In this document: in pieces, positions 10,401 through 20,854 of the stretch | Position numbering within the stretch: position 1 is the stretch's first letter | Layout of the letters: every line of letters starts with the position of its first letter | Source: Mastigamoeba balamuthi | Taxonomy: Eukaryota; Evosea; Mastigamoebida; Mastigamoebidae | Assembly: GCA_902651635.1 (NCBI GenBank) | Contig: CACRSC010000036.1 | Span: 209,798 to 272,205 of the forward strand | Direction of reading: 5' to 3' | DNA length: 62,408 nucleotides | Notes under the pieces: generated by a model | The model's input: the letters and a program-made list of their open reading frames with translations, nothing else | What the model was told of the DNA's origin: nothing | Databases searched by the model: none | Made by a program: the position numbers and the translations under genes

Positions 10401-13400
10401 GCGCTGCAGCTCGCCGAGGTCGGGGCTGTCGAGCGTGAAGGCGTCGGTGCGGCCGCGCTCGAACAGGTTGCCGCCGCCCGCCGTGAGCTGCCGCTCGCCC
10501 GACTCGCCCAGCGCCCCGTGCAGCGACACGAAGACGTTGGCGTCGGTGCCCGCGCCCGCGCGGTCGCCCGTCGTCACGCTGACGCGGTAGCGCTTCTGGC
10601 CGTCGGGCGGGGGCGCCTGCCCCGCGGCGGCCGCGCGCTCGGCCAGCGGCAGCTCGCGCTTGATGAGGTGGTCGTCCTCGTCGACGGCAAGCCAGCGCTC
10701 GCAGGGGAAGAACCACTCGCGCGCCGTCTGCTCGCAGCGGACGGCGACGCTGTCGAGGAACCAGCCGGGAGAGAGGCCGCTGTTGTCGTGGGCCACGGTG
10801 ACGCTGGTGAGGCCGCCGAGGTCCGCGCAGGCGAGCGCCGCGACGTCCTCGGAGCCGCGCGCGAAGTAGCCCTTGAGCTCGCGCTGGCCCGAGCTGCCGC
10901 CGTCGCCGTGCAGCCACACGAAGACGCGCGCGCTGGTGCCCGCAGCCGCCAGCGAGCCCGTGCGCACGGTGACCGTGTAGTCGACCATCGCGACGCTGCT
11001 GCCGCGGGCGGCCAGCTCGCGCTCGGTGCGGCCGTCGTCCTCGCTGCGGGCGAGCCACCGCGCGCAGGGGAACACCCACTCGCGGCCCGTCTCGGCGTCG
11101 GTGACGCGGACCTCCTCGAGGAACCACGCGGCGCCCGCGCCGCTGTTGTCGTGCCCGACGACGACGCGCGTGAGGTCGCCGAGGTCGCCGTCGCAGACCA
11201 CGTCGAACGCGTCGCGGGCGCCGCGCTCGAAGGCGTTGCGCAGCGCGCGGCCCGAGAGCTGCCGCCTGCCCGAGTCGCCGCGCGTGCCGAAGAGCGTCAC
11301 GTGGACGTTGGCGTCGGTGCCCGCGCCGAGCCTGTCGCCCGTGACGGTCTCGACGACGTAGCGCCTGCCGCCGGCGGGCGCCGCGGGCTGCTCGGCCCCG
11401 CGGACGCGCAGCTCGCGCGCGATCTGGCAGTCGTCCTTGTCGACGGCGAGCCACTTGCCGCAGGGGAACTCCCACTCGCGCGCCCCGGCGGCCTCGCGGA
11501 CGACGACGCGGTCGAGGAACCACGCGGCGCCCAGGCCCTTGTTGTCGTGGCTGACGAGCACGCGCTCGAGCTCGCCGAGGTCGGCGCAGGCGACCTCGAA
11601 GTCGTCGCGCTGGCCGCGCTCGAAGAGGTTCCTGCCCCTCTTGGTCAGCGCGAGGCGCCCCGACTCGCGCTGCTGCTCGCCGAAGAGGACGACCGAGACG
11701 TTGGCGTCGGTGCCGGCGCCCGGGACGTCGCCGGTGAACGTGGAGACGACGTAGCCGCGCTGGGCGGGGCGCACGCCGTCCTGGGGGACGAGGGCCGCCG
11801 GGGAGGCGCCGACGGCGAGCTCGCGCTCGATGAGGCCGTCGCCCTGGTCCTTTGCGAGCCACTTACCGCAGGGGAGCTCCCAGGCGACGCCGCTCTCGGC
11901 GTCCTCGACGAGCAGCCGGTCGAGGAACCAGCCGGGGCCCAGGCCGCTGTTGTCGTGGCCCACGACGGCCGACTTGAGCTCGCCGAGGTCCTCGCACTCG
12001 ACCTCGAACGTGTCGCGCTGGCCGCGCTCGAAGAGGTTGCCGCGCCCGCGCAGCAGCGTGCTGGGCGACCACGACGCCGTGCCCTTGAGCGTCACGTGGA
12101 CGGCGGCGTCGGTGCCCGCCCCGCTGAAGTCGCCCGTCACGGTGGTCACCCTGTACGTCTTCTTCCCCTTGGCGGCGCCCGCAGAGGCAGAGGCAGCGCC
12201 TGCAGAGGCAGCGGCGCCCCGGAAGGGCTCGAGGGAGCGGACGATGGCGCGGTCGTCCTCGGAGTCGGAGAGCCAGCGGCCGCAGTGGAACGTCCACTCG
12301 GAGGCGCGGGCGGCGCAGCGCACGACGACGCGGTCGAGGAACCAGCCGGGGCCGATGCCCTTGTTGTCGTGGCCGATGACGAGGCGCTGCAGGTCGCCCA
12401 GGTCGGGGCACTGCAGCTCGAATGTGTCGGACTTGTTGCGCTCGAAGAGGTTGCCGGGCCCGCGCAGGTCCCGCTTGCCCGACTCGCCTGCGCTGCCGAC
12501 GAGGTTCACGAACACGTTGGCGTCGGTCCCCGCGCCGCTCCTGTCGCCCGTCACGGTCGTAACCGTGTAGGCCACTAGGCCCTGCCCCTGGCCGTCGGCG
12601 AGGTCCAGGTCGAGGCTGCCGATGTCGTCTGGGGCGGCAGCAGCAGCGGCAGCGGTAGCAGCAGCGGCAGAGGCGGCAGAGGGGGCGGGGAGGGCGAGGG
12701 GCCGCAGCTCGCGGATGATGAGGCCGTCGTCCTCGTCGCGGGCGAGCCACCTGTGGCACGGGAACTCCCAGGCGCGGCTCTGGGGCGCGGGCTCGGCGAC
12801 GACGACGCGCTCGAGGAACCAGCCGGGGCCCAGGCCGCTGTTGTCGTGCTCGACAAAGAGCGACATGAGCTCGCCGAGCCGCGGGCACTCGACCTCGAAC
12901 CTGTCGGTCCTGCCGCGCTCGAACAGCTCCTTGCCGCCCGCCAGCGCCCGCTTGCCGCTGCTCCCGGCGGTGCCGAACAGCGTGACGAACACGCGGGCGT
13001 CGGTCCCGGCGCCCCTGGCGTCGCCCGTCGTCACGCTGACGGCGTACTTGCACGTGGTGGGCTCTCGCGCAGCAGCAGCGGCAGCGGGCCTCGGCGACGC
13101 CGGCTTGGCAGCTGCTGCCGCTCGGGGGCTCTGCGGGGCGGGCCTTCGGGGCGAGAGCGGCTTGGCGGGCGCTGCCCTCGGGCTGTCGGCAGCCCTGCGG
13201 GGCGAGGCGGAGGCAGCGGAGGAGCGGGGGCTCTGAGGGGCGCGCTTGCTGGTGTCGAGCGAGAGCTTGGACGAGGTGCTCTGAGCGCGCCGAGGGCTCG
13301 GATGAGGAGGGGGAGGGGGGCCAGAGGTGAGGGGCAGCAGCCGATCGATGGCGTGGTCGTCCTCGTCGCGGGAGAGCCAGCGGCCGCAGTGGAAGGACCA

Positions 13401-13920
13401 CTGGCGGGAGCCCTCACTCACCAGCACCTGCCCAGCGGGTCTCAGCGGATCTCAGCGGATCACAGCCCCCCCGGGAGAGCGCCGAGCGAGGGCGCACCTC
13501 CTCGAGGAACCAGCCGGGGCCCAGGCCCGTGTTGTCGTGGGAGATGCGGAGCTCGACGGGGTCGCCGACGTCGTCGAGGGCGACGGCGAAGCTGTCGGTC
13601 TGCGAGCGCTCGAAGAGGTCCGAGTTGCGGCGGCCGGGGGCCACGCTCGTGGGCCCCAGGGCCACGGGGCCCGCCCAGGCCCCGGAGGCCCCGCGGAGCG
13701 CGAGGCTCACGTGCGCGTCGGTCCCCGCGCCGCGCTTGTCGCCCGTGCGGGTGCTCACGACGAAGTGCCGCTGCACAGGCCTGTGTGGGGGCGTCGGTCC
13801 CGAGGCGGGGCGCCCCACGCGGGCTCTCAGTGGCCGCGGCCGCGGAGCAGTTTCGGTTTGCGTTGGGGGCGAGGGCAGGCGCACGTGGCCATCGGCGGAG
13901 GGTCGCGCAGGTCGCTCCAC
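7476..13920 (-). CDS. LOXHD1: LOXHD1-like protein with 13 tandem PLAT domains
   Basis: Two exons, 13920-13498 and 13427-7476, join in frame across a 70-base GT-AG intron and encode 2124 residues. Thirteen PLAT/LH2 domains can be counted by the recurring TGD-x-x-GAGTDA motif. Each continues with an NLFERG-x-x-D-x-F stretch, a DLGEL-x-x-V-x-x-HDNSG strand, WFLD-x-V, and FPC-x-x-WLA-x-DEDD. The seventh domain is the most divergent (AAGTSARVFVWLHG). After domain 13 the protein ends in a basic coiled coil (RRKRREAAAARRRREQEEL and KEMQKRERERRERLEKQ) and a proline/serine tail. Long PLAT-only proteins are typified by LOXHD1, a stereocilium protein with 15 PLAT domains. PLAT domains bind membranes and proteins. 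With MORN3 in the same window, a flagellar or cortical role is plausible but is inference. An antisense frame through the repeats is a shadow. Confidence 0.88.
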
Positions 13921-14104
13921 GGCCGCCGGCCAGCGGAAGGGCGGAAACGGACGGTACGGTGCCCGAAATAGCGAACAGATATCTGATGGCCGGCGATCGG
14001 GGGATATTATCCAATATCTGGGGGGATACGTGGATCAGAACTCCGAAGCAGGCGAGCGGGCCATAGTGGCTATTGCGCCGGTGCTGAGCGTTGGAAAGAA
14101 AGCA
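13921..14104. promoter_or_regulatory. short divergent promoter region
   Basis: Only 184 bases separate the start codons of the PLAT gene (minus) and the porin (plus), so both promoters must lie here. The core is an AT-rich island with GATATCTGATGG, GGGGATATTATCC and CAATATCTGG words inside GC-rich DNA. Confidence 0.45.
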
Positions 14105-15566
14105 ATGGCGAGGGCTGCGCTCTACGACGAGGTCAACTGGCCGCCCAGGGGTGCGCCCACCGCGTGTGCTCCGCGCTTCCCCCGCCTGGACTGACGCGCC
14201 TGCGGCTGCCCGTCGACCCCCGTGGCACGCCCTCCAGAGCTGCTCACCGCAGACTTCCCCGAGAACTTTGGCGTCGACACGCGCCACGCGACCACCTTCC
14301 CCTTCACGACCGTGCGTGGGACCCTCCTGTGCTGTGCTGTGCTCTGGGCGCGCAGGCATTTCCTGGCCGGAGAATTGTGCCTGCGTTACGTCACGCTGCT
14401 AACATGCCCGCTCGCCTGGACTGCTCGGGGCAGGCCGTGACCACCACGGGGCTCACGAGGCTGGCCGACGGGTCCCTCAGCGCGTTTGTGGCCCCCACGT
14501 TCGCGGCCCGCGGCGCCCGCTGCACCGTCACAGTCAACTTCGCGGGCATTCGCCCGTCCAAGGCAAACCACAAGCGCTGCTCCTGCTCTCCCAACCCAAC
14601 CCAACCGCCCAGCGCCCCGCGTCGGGTAAAGAATCTCGCCGCCGGGGATTTTTAAATTCCGCGAATCTCTCGCTCGGGGATCCTGCAGATATCGGTATCT
14701 TCGCTGCACGCGGCGCTGCCCGGCCTGCGCGCCGTGGCCGACCTGCAGGGCTCTGGCGCCCGCCTGGCGCTCGACTACCGCTCGTGCCAGACCGCCCTGG
14801 GCTCCCTGGGCGCGAGCACCTCGCTGTCGCTGCCCGCGGCCGCGCCGTCGTCGTCGGGCGAGGCGTCGGGCAAGCGGCCGGCGGCGCTGCTGGCGCTGCT
14901 GCCGCGCTGCGCTCTGGGGCCCGCGGAGGTCGCGCTGGCCGCCGCGCGCGGGTCCGTCCACGCGGGCGCCAAGCTCACGGCGGCGCCGCCCGGCAAGGGC
15001 GAGGCCGCGTGCGAGCTGACGCGCGCAGAGGGCTACGTCACCTACATCGCCCCGTCGTTCCGCCTCAGCACATACATGTACGCAGCAGCGCCCGTTCGAT
15101 TGCGTATCGGCAGAGATATCTATCCGCCCAGATATTATCGAGAATCTAGATTCCGGAATTCCTGGCGGCGGCAGATCAATTGACTGTTACCCCCCGCAGC
15201 AAGGACTTTGGCAAGGTCCTGGGCTGCACGTACTACGCGAGGCCCGCGCAGGGCGTGAGCGTGGCCATCGACGCGCGCATCGACGCGCAGCAGGCGGCCG
15301 GCGCCGCGCGGAGCCACAAGGGGGGCCGCGAGCTGGTGCAGTCGTGCGGGGCCGTCGTCGAGGCCGCCGTGGCGTACGCGCTGCCGGGCGCCGCGGGCTG
15401 CGTGGCCAAGGCCCGCGCCAACACCGACTCGCGCGTGGCCCTCAGCCTCGCCAGGCGCGTCGCCCCGGGCGTCAGGGCCGCCGCCGCCGTCAACGTCAAC
15501 GCGGCCAGGCTCAGCGCAGACGGCGGCCACACGTTCGGCATCCGCTTCTCGCTCTTCGACGAGTGA
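14105..15566 (+). CDS. VDAC: mitochondrial porin (VDAC-like)
   Basis: The start ATG at 14105 gives ALYDEVNWPPR. Exon 1 (14105-14150) joins 14253-14311 in frame (DFPENFGVDTRH). Exon 3 begins at 14433 (AVTTTGLTRLADGSL) and its end is uncertain. Exon 4 runs from about 14691 to 15077 and exon 5 from 15200 to 15566. The protein is made of alternating polar/hydrophobic strands. The C-terminus, HTFGIRFSLFDE, matches the VDAC beta-signal, and the N-terminal region fits the porin-3 family. Such proteins form the main metabolite channel of the outer mitochondrial membrane, so an organelle of mitochondrial origin is implied. The intron at 15078-15199 carries AT-rich GATATC words. The family assignment rests on pattern, not on a search. 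Confidence 0.7.
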
Positions 15567-15755
15567 GGGGCCCCCCCGGCGGCCACCCCCCACGCGCGTG
15601 GTGACGTCTGTGCCTTTTCTCTGCATTTTCCTCTCTGAGCCCAGAAGGGAATATCCAGGAACTGGAGATTTGCATGATATCTATCTCGTGATCTCGCGAC
15701 TGCCGGCTGTTGGCTCATCCGCTCTCGGGCAGGGCAAGCGGGCGGCGCTGCTTCC

Positions 15756-16724
15756 TCACTGCTTCTTGTGGACAAAGACTGCAGCGGCGTTGGTGCTGCC
15801 GCTGGCCCCGCCGAACCTGATGACCGGGAAGTCGACGTACGAGTGCACGTCGAAATCTGCACGTGTGCCACGATACGTCAGATTCACCTGAGTATCTTCC
15901 GCCGTATCTACTACGTACACGCAGCGAACTGGTCGACGAGCTCCTGGCGCGTGTAGTTGCACGACGTGATGACAAAGTACCTGCCCTCGCCGGGGCCCAG
16001 GAGCTTGTGGACGGTGCGCTTGTAGGCGTCGCGGACGGCGTCCCTGGTCTCCTGGGGGGCCAGCGAGACGGCGTCGAACGTGCCCTTGTCGAACACCACG
16101 TCGTACGTCCGGCTGTCGCTCGTCCGCGTCAGGTCGTCGACGAAGAACGTCACGGCGGGCTCCTGCAGGCCCTCGGACGCCGCCACGCTGCGCGCCAGCT
16201 CCACTGCCGAGGCCGAGTAGTCGCTGCCGTAGAGCTCCGTGAACCCCCGCTTGGCCTGCGGGGGGGGGCAGATATTCGTATCCTGGAATCAGAGGACAGA
16301 TATCGCATGGTATCTCGGTATCTGGTCTGGGGGAACGTGCGAGCTCGATGACAGAGTAGCCGTTGCCGCAGCCGACGTCGAGCACGCGGGACGCCTTGGT
16401 GACGCCGGGCAGCTTGAGCATCGCGCTGATGACGCGCTTGAGCACAGTCTCGCCGAACCTGTGCCGGCAGCCAGATTCCGATTTGTCAGCCAGATTCCGG
16501 GATCCGCGGGAATCCAGGAGATATATCCGGCGACGGACCAGATCTCGCCGACGTCCTCGGGGTTGTCGGAGAAGTTCTGGCGCTCGCGGGCGTAGACCTG
16601 GTCCCAACTGCGGCGCACGCGCGGGTTAGGCGCGCTGTGCTCTGGGCATGGGGCGTGGTGCCGGCACTCACTGCTCCTTGGTGCCCAGCCGCGACGCAGC
16701 GCCAACACAGTCCTCGCCCTCCAT
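15756..16724 (-). CDS. EEF1AKMT2: eEF1A lysine methyltransferase 2 (METTL10 family)
   Basis: Five exons join in frame: 16724-16672, 16607-16539, 16458-16341, 16255-15919 and 15856-15756, giving 225 residues. The order of motifs is that of METTL10. They are LGTKEHWDQVYARE, the GEIWFGE block, the SAM-binding LDVGCGNGYSVIEL, the acidic YGSDYSASAVE, then VFDKGTFDAVSL, VITSCNYTRQEL and the C-terminal FGGASGSTNAAAVF. The family methylates a lysine of elongation factor 1A using S-adenosylmethionine, in the cytosol. The third intron has a GC donor (GCACGTTC), which joins VIEL to AKRGF exactly as in relatives. The gene converges on the porin gene, with about 190 bases between the stop codons. Confidence 0.88.
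16256..16340 (-). other. GC-AG intron with GATATC-like motifs
   Basis: On the minus strand the intron starts GCACGTTCCC and ends CCCCGCAG. Using the GT four bases downstream would break the frame. It contains AGATACC, GCGATATCTG and GAATATCTG words, like the GC-AG intron near the left end of the window. Confidence 0.6.
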
Positions 16725-16837
16725 CTCAGTTCCCGATGAGAAATCTAGATTTCCGAGATTTCACTCTCAGATATCGAGAGGCCTGACATCATCTCCGGGA
16801 TATTTAGGAAAAGCGCAAAACTGTGGCAATTGTGACA

Positions 16838-17499
16838 ATGGCTGAGGCGAGCGATGCACCAGCGGCGCCCGAGGCGGCAGCAGCGGCCAGCGGGGGACCG
16901 GTGAAGTGGTACCTGTGCCGCATGTGCCGGACGGAGCTGTTTGCGGAGGGGGCCATAGTGGCGCACCCCCCCATGAGCGCCAAGCAGCAGTCCTCGGGCC
17001 CCAAGTTCCGCGGCAAGCGCCCCGCCAACGAGGAGCCGTGCGCCCCCTCCCCTTCCCCTCCTTCTCTCCCAGGCGCCATCGCCCTCTGGAGGCCATTCCA
17101 CGACAATTGCCAGTGCGGGTGGAATCAACTGAGTGCCCACTGACTGGACTTCGCTGTGGGCTCAATTGGTTGGCTGAGACACCGCCACTGCTGCCGCACC
17201 GGGCGGGCACAACTCACCGGCCTGCCTCTGCTCGCGTCACGCAGGATGCCGTGCTCGTCGTTCTTTGTGGAGGCGGCTGAGTGGATGGGCAAGCTGGACG
17301 ACGTCGAGGGCAAGCTGGTCTGCCCCAAGTGCAGCGCGCGTGTGGGGACGTGGAAGTGGGACGGCCTCCAGTGCTCGTGCGGGTGCGTGTGGCTCTCTCC
17401 AGCTCTGTTCGGTCTCTCAGCCTGTTATGCAGTGTGTGGAGAACGCCAGCCTTCCAAATACACAAGGCAAAGGTCGACTTCAGAATTCATCCGCATTGA
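16838..17499 (+). CDS. stand-alone DUSP12/Yvh1-type zinc-binding protein
   Basis: Three exons join in frame: 16838-17037, 17245-17382 and 17433-17499 (TGA), giving 134 residues. The sequence matches the C-terminal zinc-binding half of DUSP12/Yvh1. It has WYLCRMCRTELF, then CSSFFVEAAEWM, CPKCSARVGTWKWDGLQCSCG and TPAFQIHKAKVD. The cysteines needed to hold two zinc ions are present. The upstream dual-specificity phosphatase domain is absent: exon 1 starts just before the zinc region and no HCxxGxSRS motif is nearby. In yeast the zinc half of Yvh1 acts in 60S ribosome maturation without the phosphatase, so a ribosome-assembly role is a fair inference. Confidence 0.8.
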
Positions 17500-19525
17500 A
17501 CAAGACAAGACACTACTCATTCGGTCCCAAACTTATTGCCGAATTCTGATTTTCAGTTTGCCTTATCGGAAAAGAAAGGTTGTTGAAATGGAGCAGGGAT
17601 CATTTGCTTGCATAGATTCCTGCACAAACAGTGAGCAGTGAGAAGTGTGTGGGTTCGCACCCCCAGACAGAGGGCACGCCGCTCCCCCAGGCCCAGCCCC
17701 AGCCGAGCAGCAGCAGGAGGCAGCACCCGCCAGTGACGCAGCGCCCCCACCCGACAACGTGCGCTCACAGGTGCAGCTCAGCTGTGGCTTGTACTGAGTG
17801 CTAGTACGGGGAATTTACCTGTGAGCAGGCACCACTGCAGGCCATGTCGTTCCTCTGTTTTTTCAGATTAACTTGCTGGAGCAGGTTTAAAGCAATAGGC
17901 CAACCATCAGGGACAGGCCACGAATCATCCATCATTGAAGGGTCTTTGCAATGAAGAACACAATGTCACCCAGACAGGTTCTGTCAGTATCAAAGAAACA
18001 CCTGGTGATCCGTGGGGTCATTCATGGGGTCGACGGAGTCACCCCACAGCAAGGTATGGCTCTGCGGTGGTCGGGTGACTCAGCCGACCACGTCAGTGAC
18101 CCACAAATCTCCCGCGCGATGTTGCAGTTTCCAGCACATTCACACTCTGCCTCTTGTTCCCCTGCACCACCGCCCCCGGCGCCCTCTACCCCAGCACACA
18201 GCCGTCGCACATCAGAGCACAGCAGGGCATGTGAGAGCGGGTGCCCGCGGGCCCTTAACAAGCCTAAGTGCCGCTTCGTGGCGAGCAGGGCAACACAGCC
18301 ATTTGAGGCCACCAAGAGCCCACAGCTGCTGATGTCACAGCGTGACGCAGCGCGGCCGACGTCAGTGCATTACGAAGCGGCCGTGAGGGCACAGCACAAG
18401 TTGTATTGCAGAGCAGTGGCACAGGCACAGCACCCCAAGGCCCCCAGACCATGTGCTCGCAGGTGTCGCACCGCAGGCTCCCGCCCTCGTCCCTCGAGTG
18501 CTCCGAGCCCCTGCGGAAGCGCAGGCGCACGACCACCAATCCCGAAGTTTGCCCAGCCTGCCCAGCGCACCCCCTCGCGCTCCTCACGCCTCTGTGGTGT
18601 ATTTGACCGACCTAATGACCCGGGAACTCAAATTGCTCGCAGGTCAGCGCAGGCAACGCAGAGATGGCGCTGTGAATGGCCTGGCCTGCTCGACGTGCCG
18701 AGCGCCGCTTCGTCCACGACCCCGCCGCCCTCCTTCACAACACGGGCAGGCCGGACAACGACAAGGACGCTGTCTGCGAGGTCGTCGAGACAGCATCAAG
18801 GCGCAGAGCAGTGGCGGGAAGGCGCCCAACAGCGCGAGGGACGCCGTCTGCAACCTCTTCGAAATCCCAAGGCGCGGAGCAGTGGGCTTGGCTGGGTCTC
18901 GGGGCGGGGGGATGCTGGTCGCTCATGTCTCTGGAGAGCCAGGCGGGCTCCTTACCGTATTAACAAATTGGTGGCACTCCGCTTCTATGTCCCTGTCCCT
19001 CCCAACCCTTCTCCCGGTCCTCTCCCCTCTCTCCCATACTGGCACAGCTCAAATCTAGAGTGTGGGGATCTATGAGTCTCCCCAATGGCCCTCGGATTGG
19101 CCACACGCTGAAACCGCAACGAGATTGAGGCCGGGCTCACTCTCCGCAGCAGGTGGTGGCCCTCATGGCCAGCGAGCGCCGGAGACACGTCATCATCGAG
19201 CAGCGAGAATCAGGCATCGGCGGAATCTCTCGCTGTACTCAGTGTCCGCGACAACGTTTGGCAGCGCGGTTCGGGGTGTGAGACAAACAACACTGCTGTT
19301 TCTGTGCCACACGCGTTTTCCCATTTTCCTGCTGAGGGCCTGCGAAATATGTCTTGGTTGGCGCCCCTTGTGCCAGGTGCCGTGGTACTCCCGTTGCGGA
19401 GGTCTCTGCGAGCTTGTGACCAGCGCGATTGTCAGTGAAGAGAAGACCCTCCATTCTTGTGCATTGTTCGATATTTTTTATTGTGCTTTCCTCCAGTGTT
19501 GGTTGACGAGGGGGCGTGTCCGTGA
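17500..19525. other. 2-kb gene-poor stretch with gene relics
   Basis: No convincing gene. At about 17655-17775 the plus strand resembles the first exon of the LOTUS-domain gene at 37790-37920 (same orientation, with a shorter CAG run), so this is probably a relic of a duplication. Around 18440-18600 there is a short Cys-containing frame (EVCPACPAHP), and the phrase GCAGAGCAGTGGC recurs near 18410 and 18800. Fragments with CA/TG in place of CG suggest decay. The long open frames here are probably GC-bias artefacts. Confidence 0.35.
17655..17775 (+). pseudogene. relic of LOTUS-gene first exon
   Basis: The bases correspond to the exon-1 region of the gene at 37777, from about the GCACCCCCCGAC word through CCCCAGGCCCAGCCCCAGCC, the CAG tract and ACAACGTGCGCTCACAG. 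The relic lacks the start codon and most of the CAG run. It lies in direct, not mirrored, orientation to the source, so it is not part of the inverted duplication. Confidence 0.5.
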
Positions 19526-20644
19526 ATGGCCGAGAACCACGCCGACGACCGCATCTGTCGCAAATGCTGCATCTGCCTCGACGATGTGTCGGCGGAGCCC
19601 CTCATCCACGCCTGCCACTGCAGGCACGCCCTCCCCATTGCTCTCGTTGTCCTCTGTGGATCAGTTGATATGCGGGGACCGCCGCATCAATGCTGCGCTC
19701 ACCAACAGCCTCGCGGGCCGCAAGGGCTTTGTGGCGTGGCCAAGAGAGCTGTCTGGCGCCCTGGTGCGAGCTCCGTGTGCACTGGGGAGTGACGCCGCGC
19801 TGCGAGATGTGCAAGGCGCGCCACTCGGTTGTCTGGCGCGTCCCGCACTCGGCCGGCTCTGCGCGCTTCTGCCTCGCGCTCGCCATGTCCCTGGCGGTCT
19901 CGGCGCTGCTCATCGTCGCCCTTTGGCCACGCAGCAGGACGCTACGCTTGCGCGGCCCTCGTGGGGCTGTACAGGTGTCACTCGGCATGGCGCAGCTCAC
20001 GCAGGCTCTGCCTCGTCGGGACCGCCGTGCTCCATGTCGCCCACGCACTCATTGGCACCTCCTGGGTCCTGCGCGACGCCCGGGCCACGCTCCTCAGCGG
20101 CTGCACCCGCGCACCGACACGGCACGCGTGCGCTGCTGGTCGATGCTGCTAGTGCCCGGTCTTGGAGGCGCTCTGCTCTGCGTTGTCGCCCTCGCCGACG
20201 CCCTGCGGCGAGGGCGTTTCCCACGCGTCGTGGGCCTCCCCTGTGCCCCGAGCTCGCGCGGGGTCTGCGCGTTGTTCCCACTGGCAACGGCTGCCGCCGG
20301 GGGCGCGAGCGAAGGGCAGCGGATGGGCGCTGGTGGCTTCCGAGTGCGGCCTCGACCAGAATCATGCAGGCACCGGTGCCTCTGTCTGCGCCTCCAGTGG
20401 TCGTGCGCTCTCCCGCCTGCCCGCCAGTGCTCGTCATGCCGCACGGAGAGCGCCTCGCTGCGTGGGCTCGAGCTCTCCCCACACGACTGCGCCGCGGTCT
20501 GCTCCCTTCTCCACCCCTGTCCCCTCACAGGAGACCGGCGAGGAGAGTCTGCCGTGCCCACACGCGGCCCGCCCTCAGGAGCCTTGGCCTTTGTCCCGCG
20601 CGAGGTCTCCAGAGGTCTTGCTACAACCACTGTGTGGCGACTGA
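19526..20644 (+). CDS. RING-CH (MARCH)-like membrane E3 ligase, possibly decaying
   Basis: Exon 1 starts at ATG 19526 (MAENHADDRICRK) and carries the first half of a RING-CH zinc finger (CCICLDDVSAEPLIHACHC). The second half appears about 150 bases further on as ESCLAPWCELRVHWG-PRCEMCKARHSVVW. Hydrophobic segments follow: FCLALAMSLAVSALLIVALW near 19860, LVGTAVLHVAHALIGTSWVL near 20030, and LVPGLGGALLCVVALADAL near 20150. RING-CH proteins with membrane spans are ubiquitin ligases. Two oddities: the histidine expected before CL is a glutamine (QESCL), and the reading frame must change near 19920 where no good intron is visible. The gene may be decayed, or spliced in a way I cannot resolve. The end is uncertain. 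Confidence 0.4.
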
Positions 20645-20854
20645 ACAGCTCGCAATCGGCCCTGCTCTCAGTCACATTGGCGCACCGAGTGCCCAACTGC
20701 CGGTGGATTGCAGTCCGACGGACGGCGTGAGGGCTCGATTCAGTGCCGCTCCTCAGGGGGACAAGGGGACAGCGGCAGCGACAATTTACCACGCCGCCAG
20801 GGGGGTTCTCAATCGTATTGTGACTCCGATCTGTTCGTTCATTTGCTCTGTGCC

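Noticed and set aside
8313-12578. 1421-codon open frame on the plus strand
   Set aside because: It is antisense to the PLAT repeats. Its sequence is a low-complexity Ala/Val/Glu/Asp string repeating with the same period, as expected of a GC-rich shadow frame.
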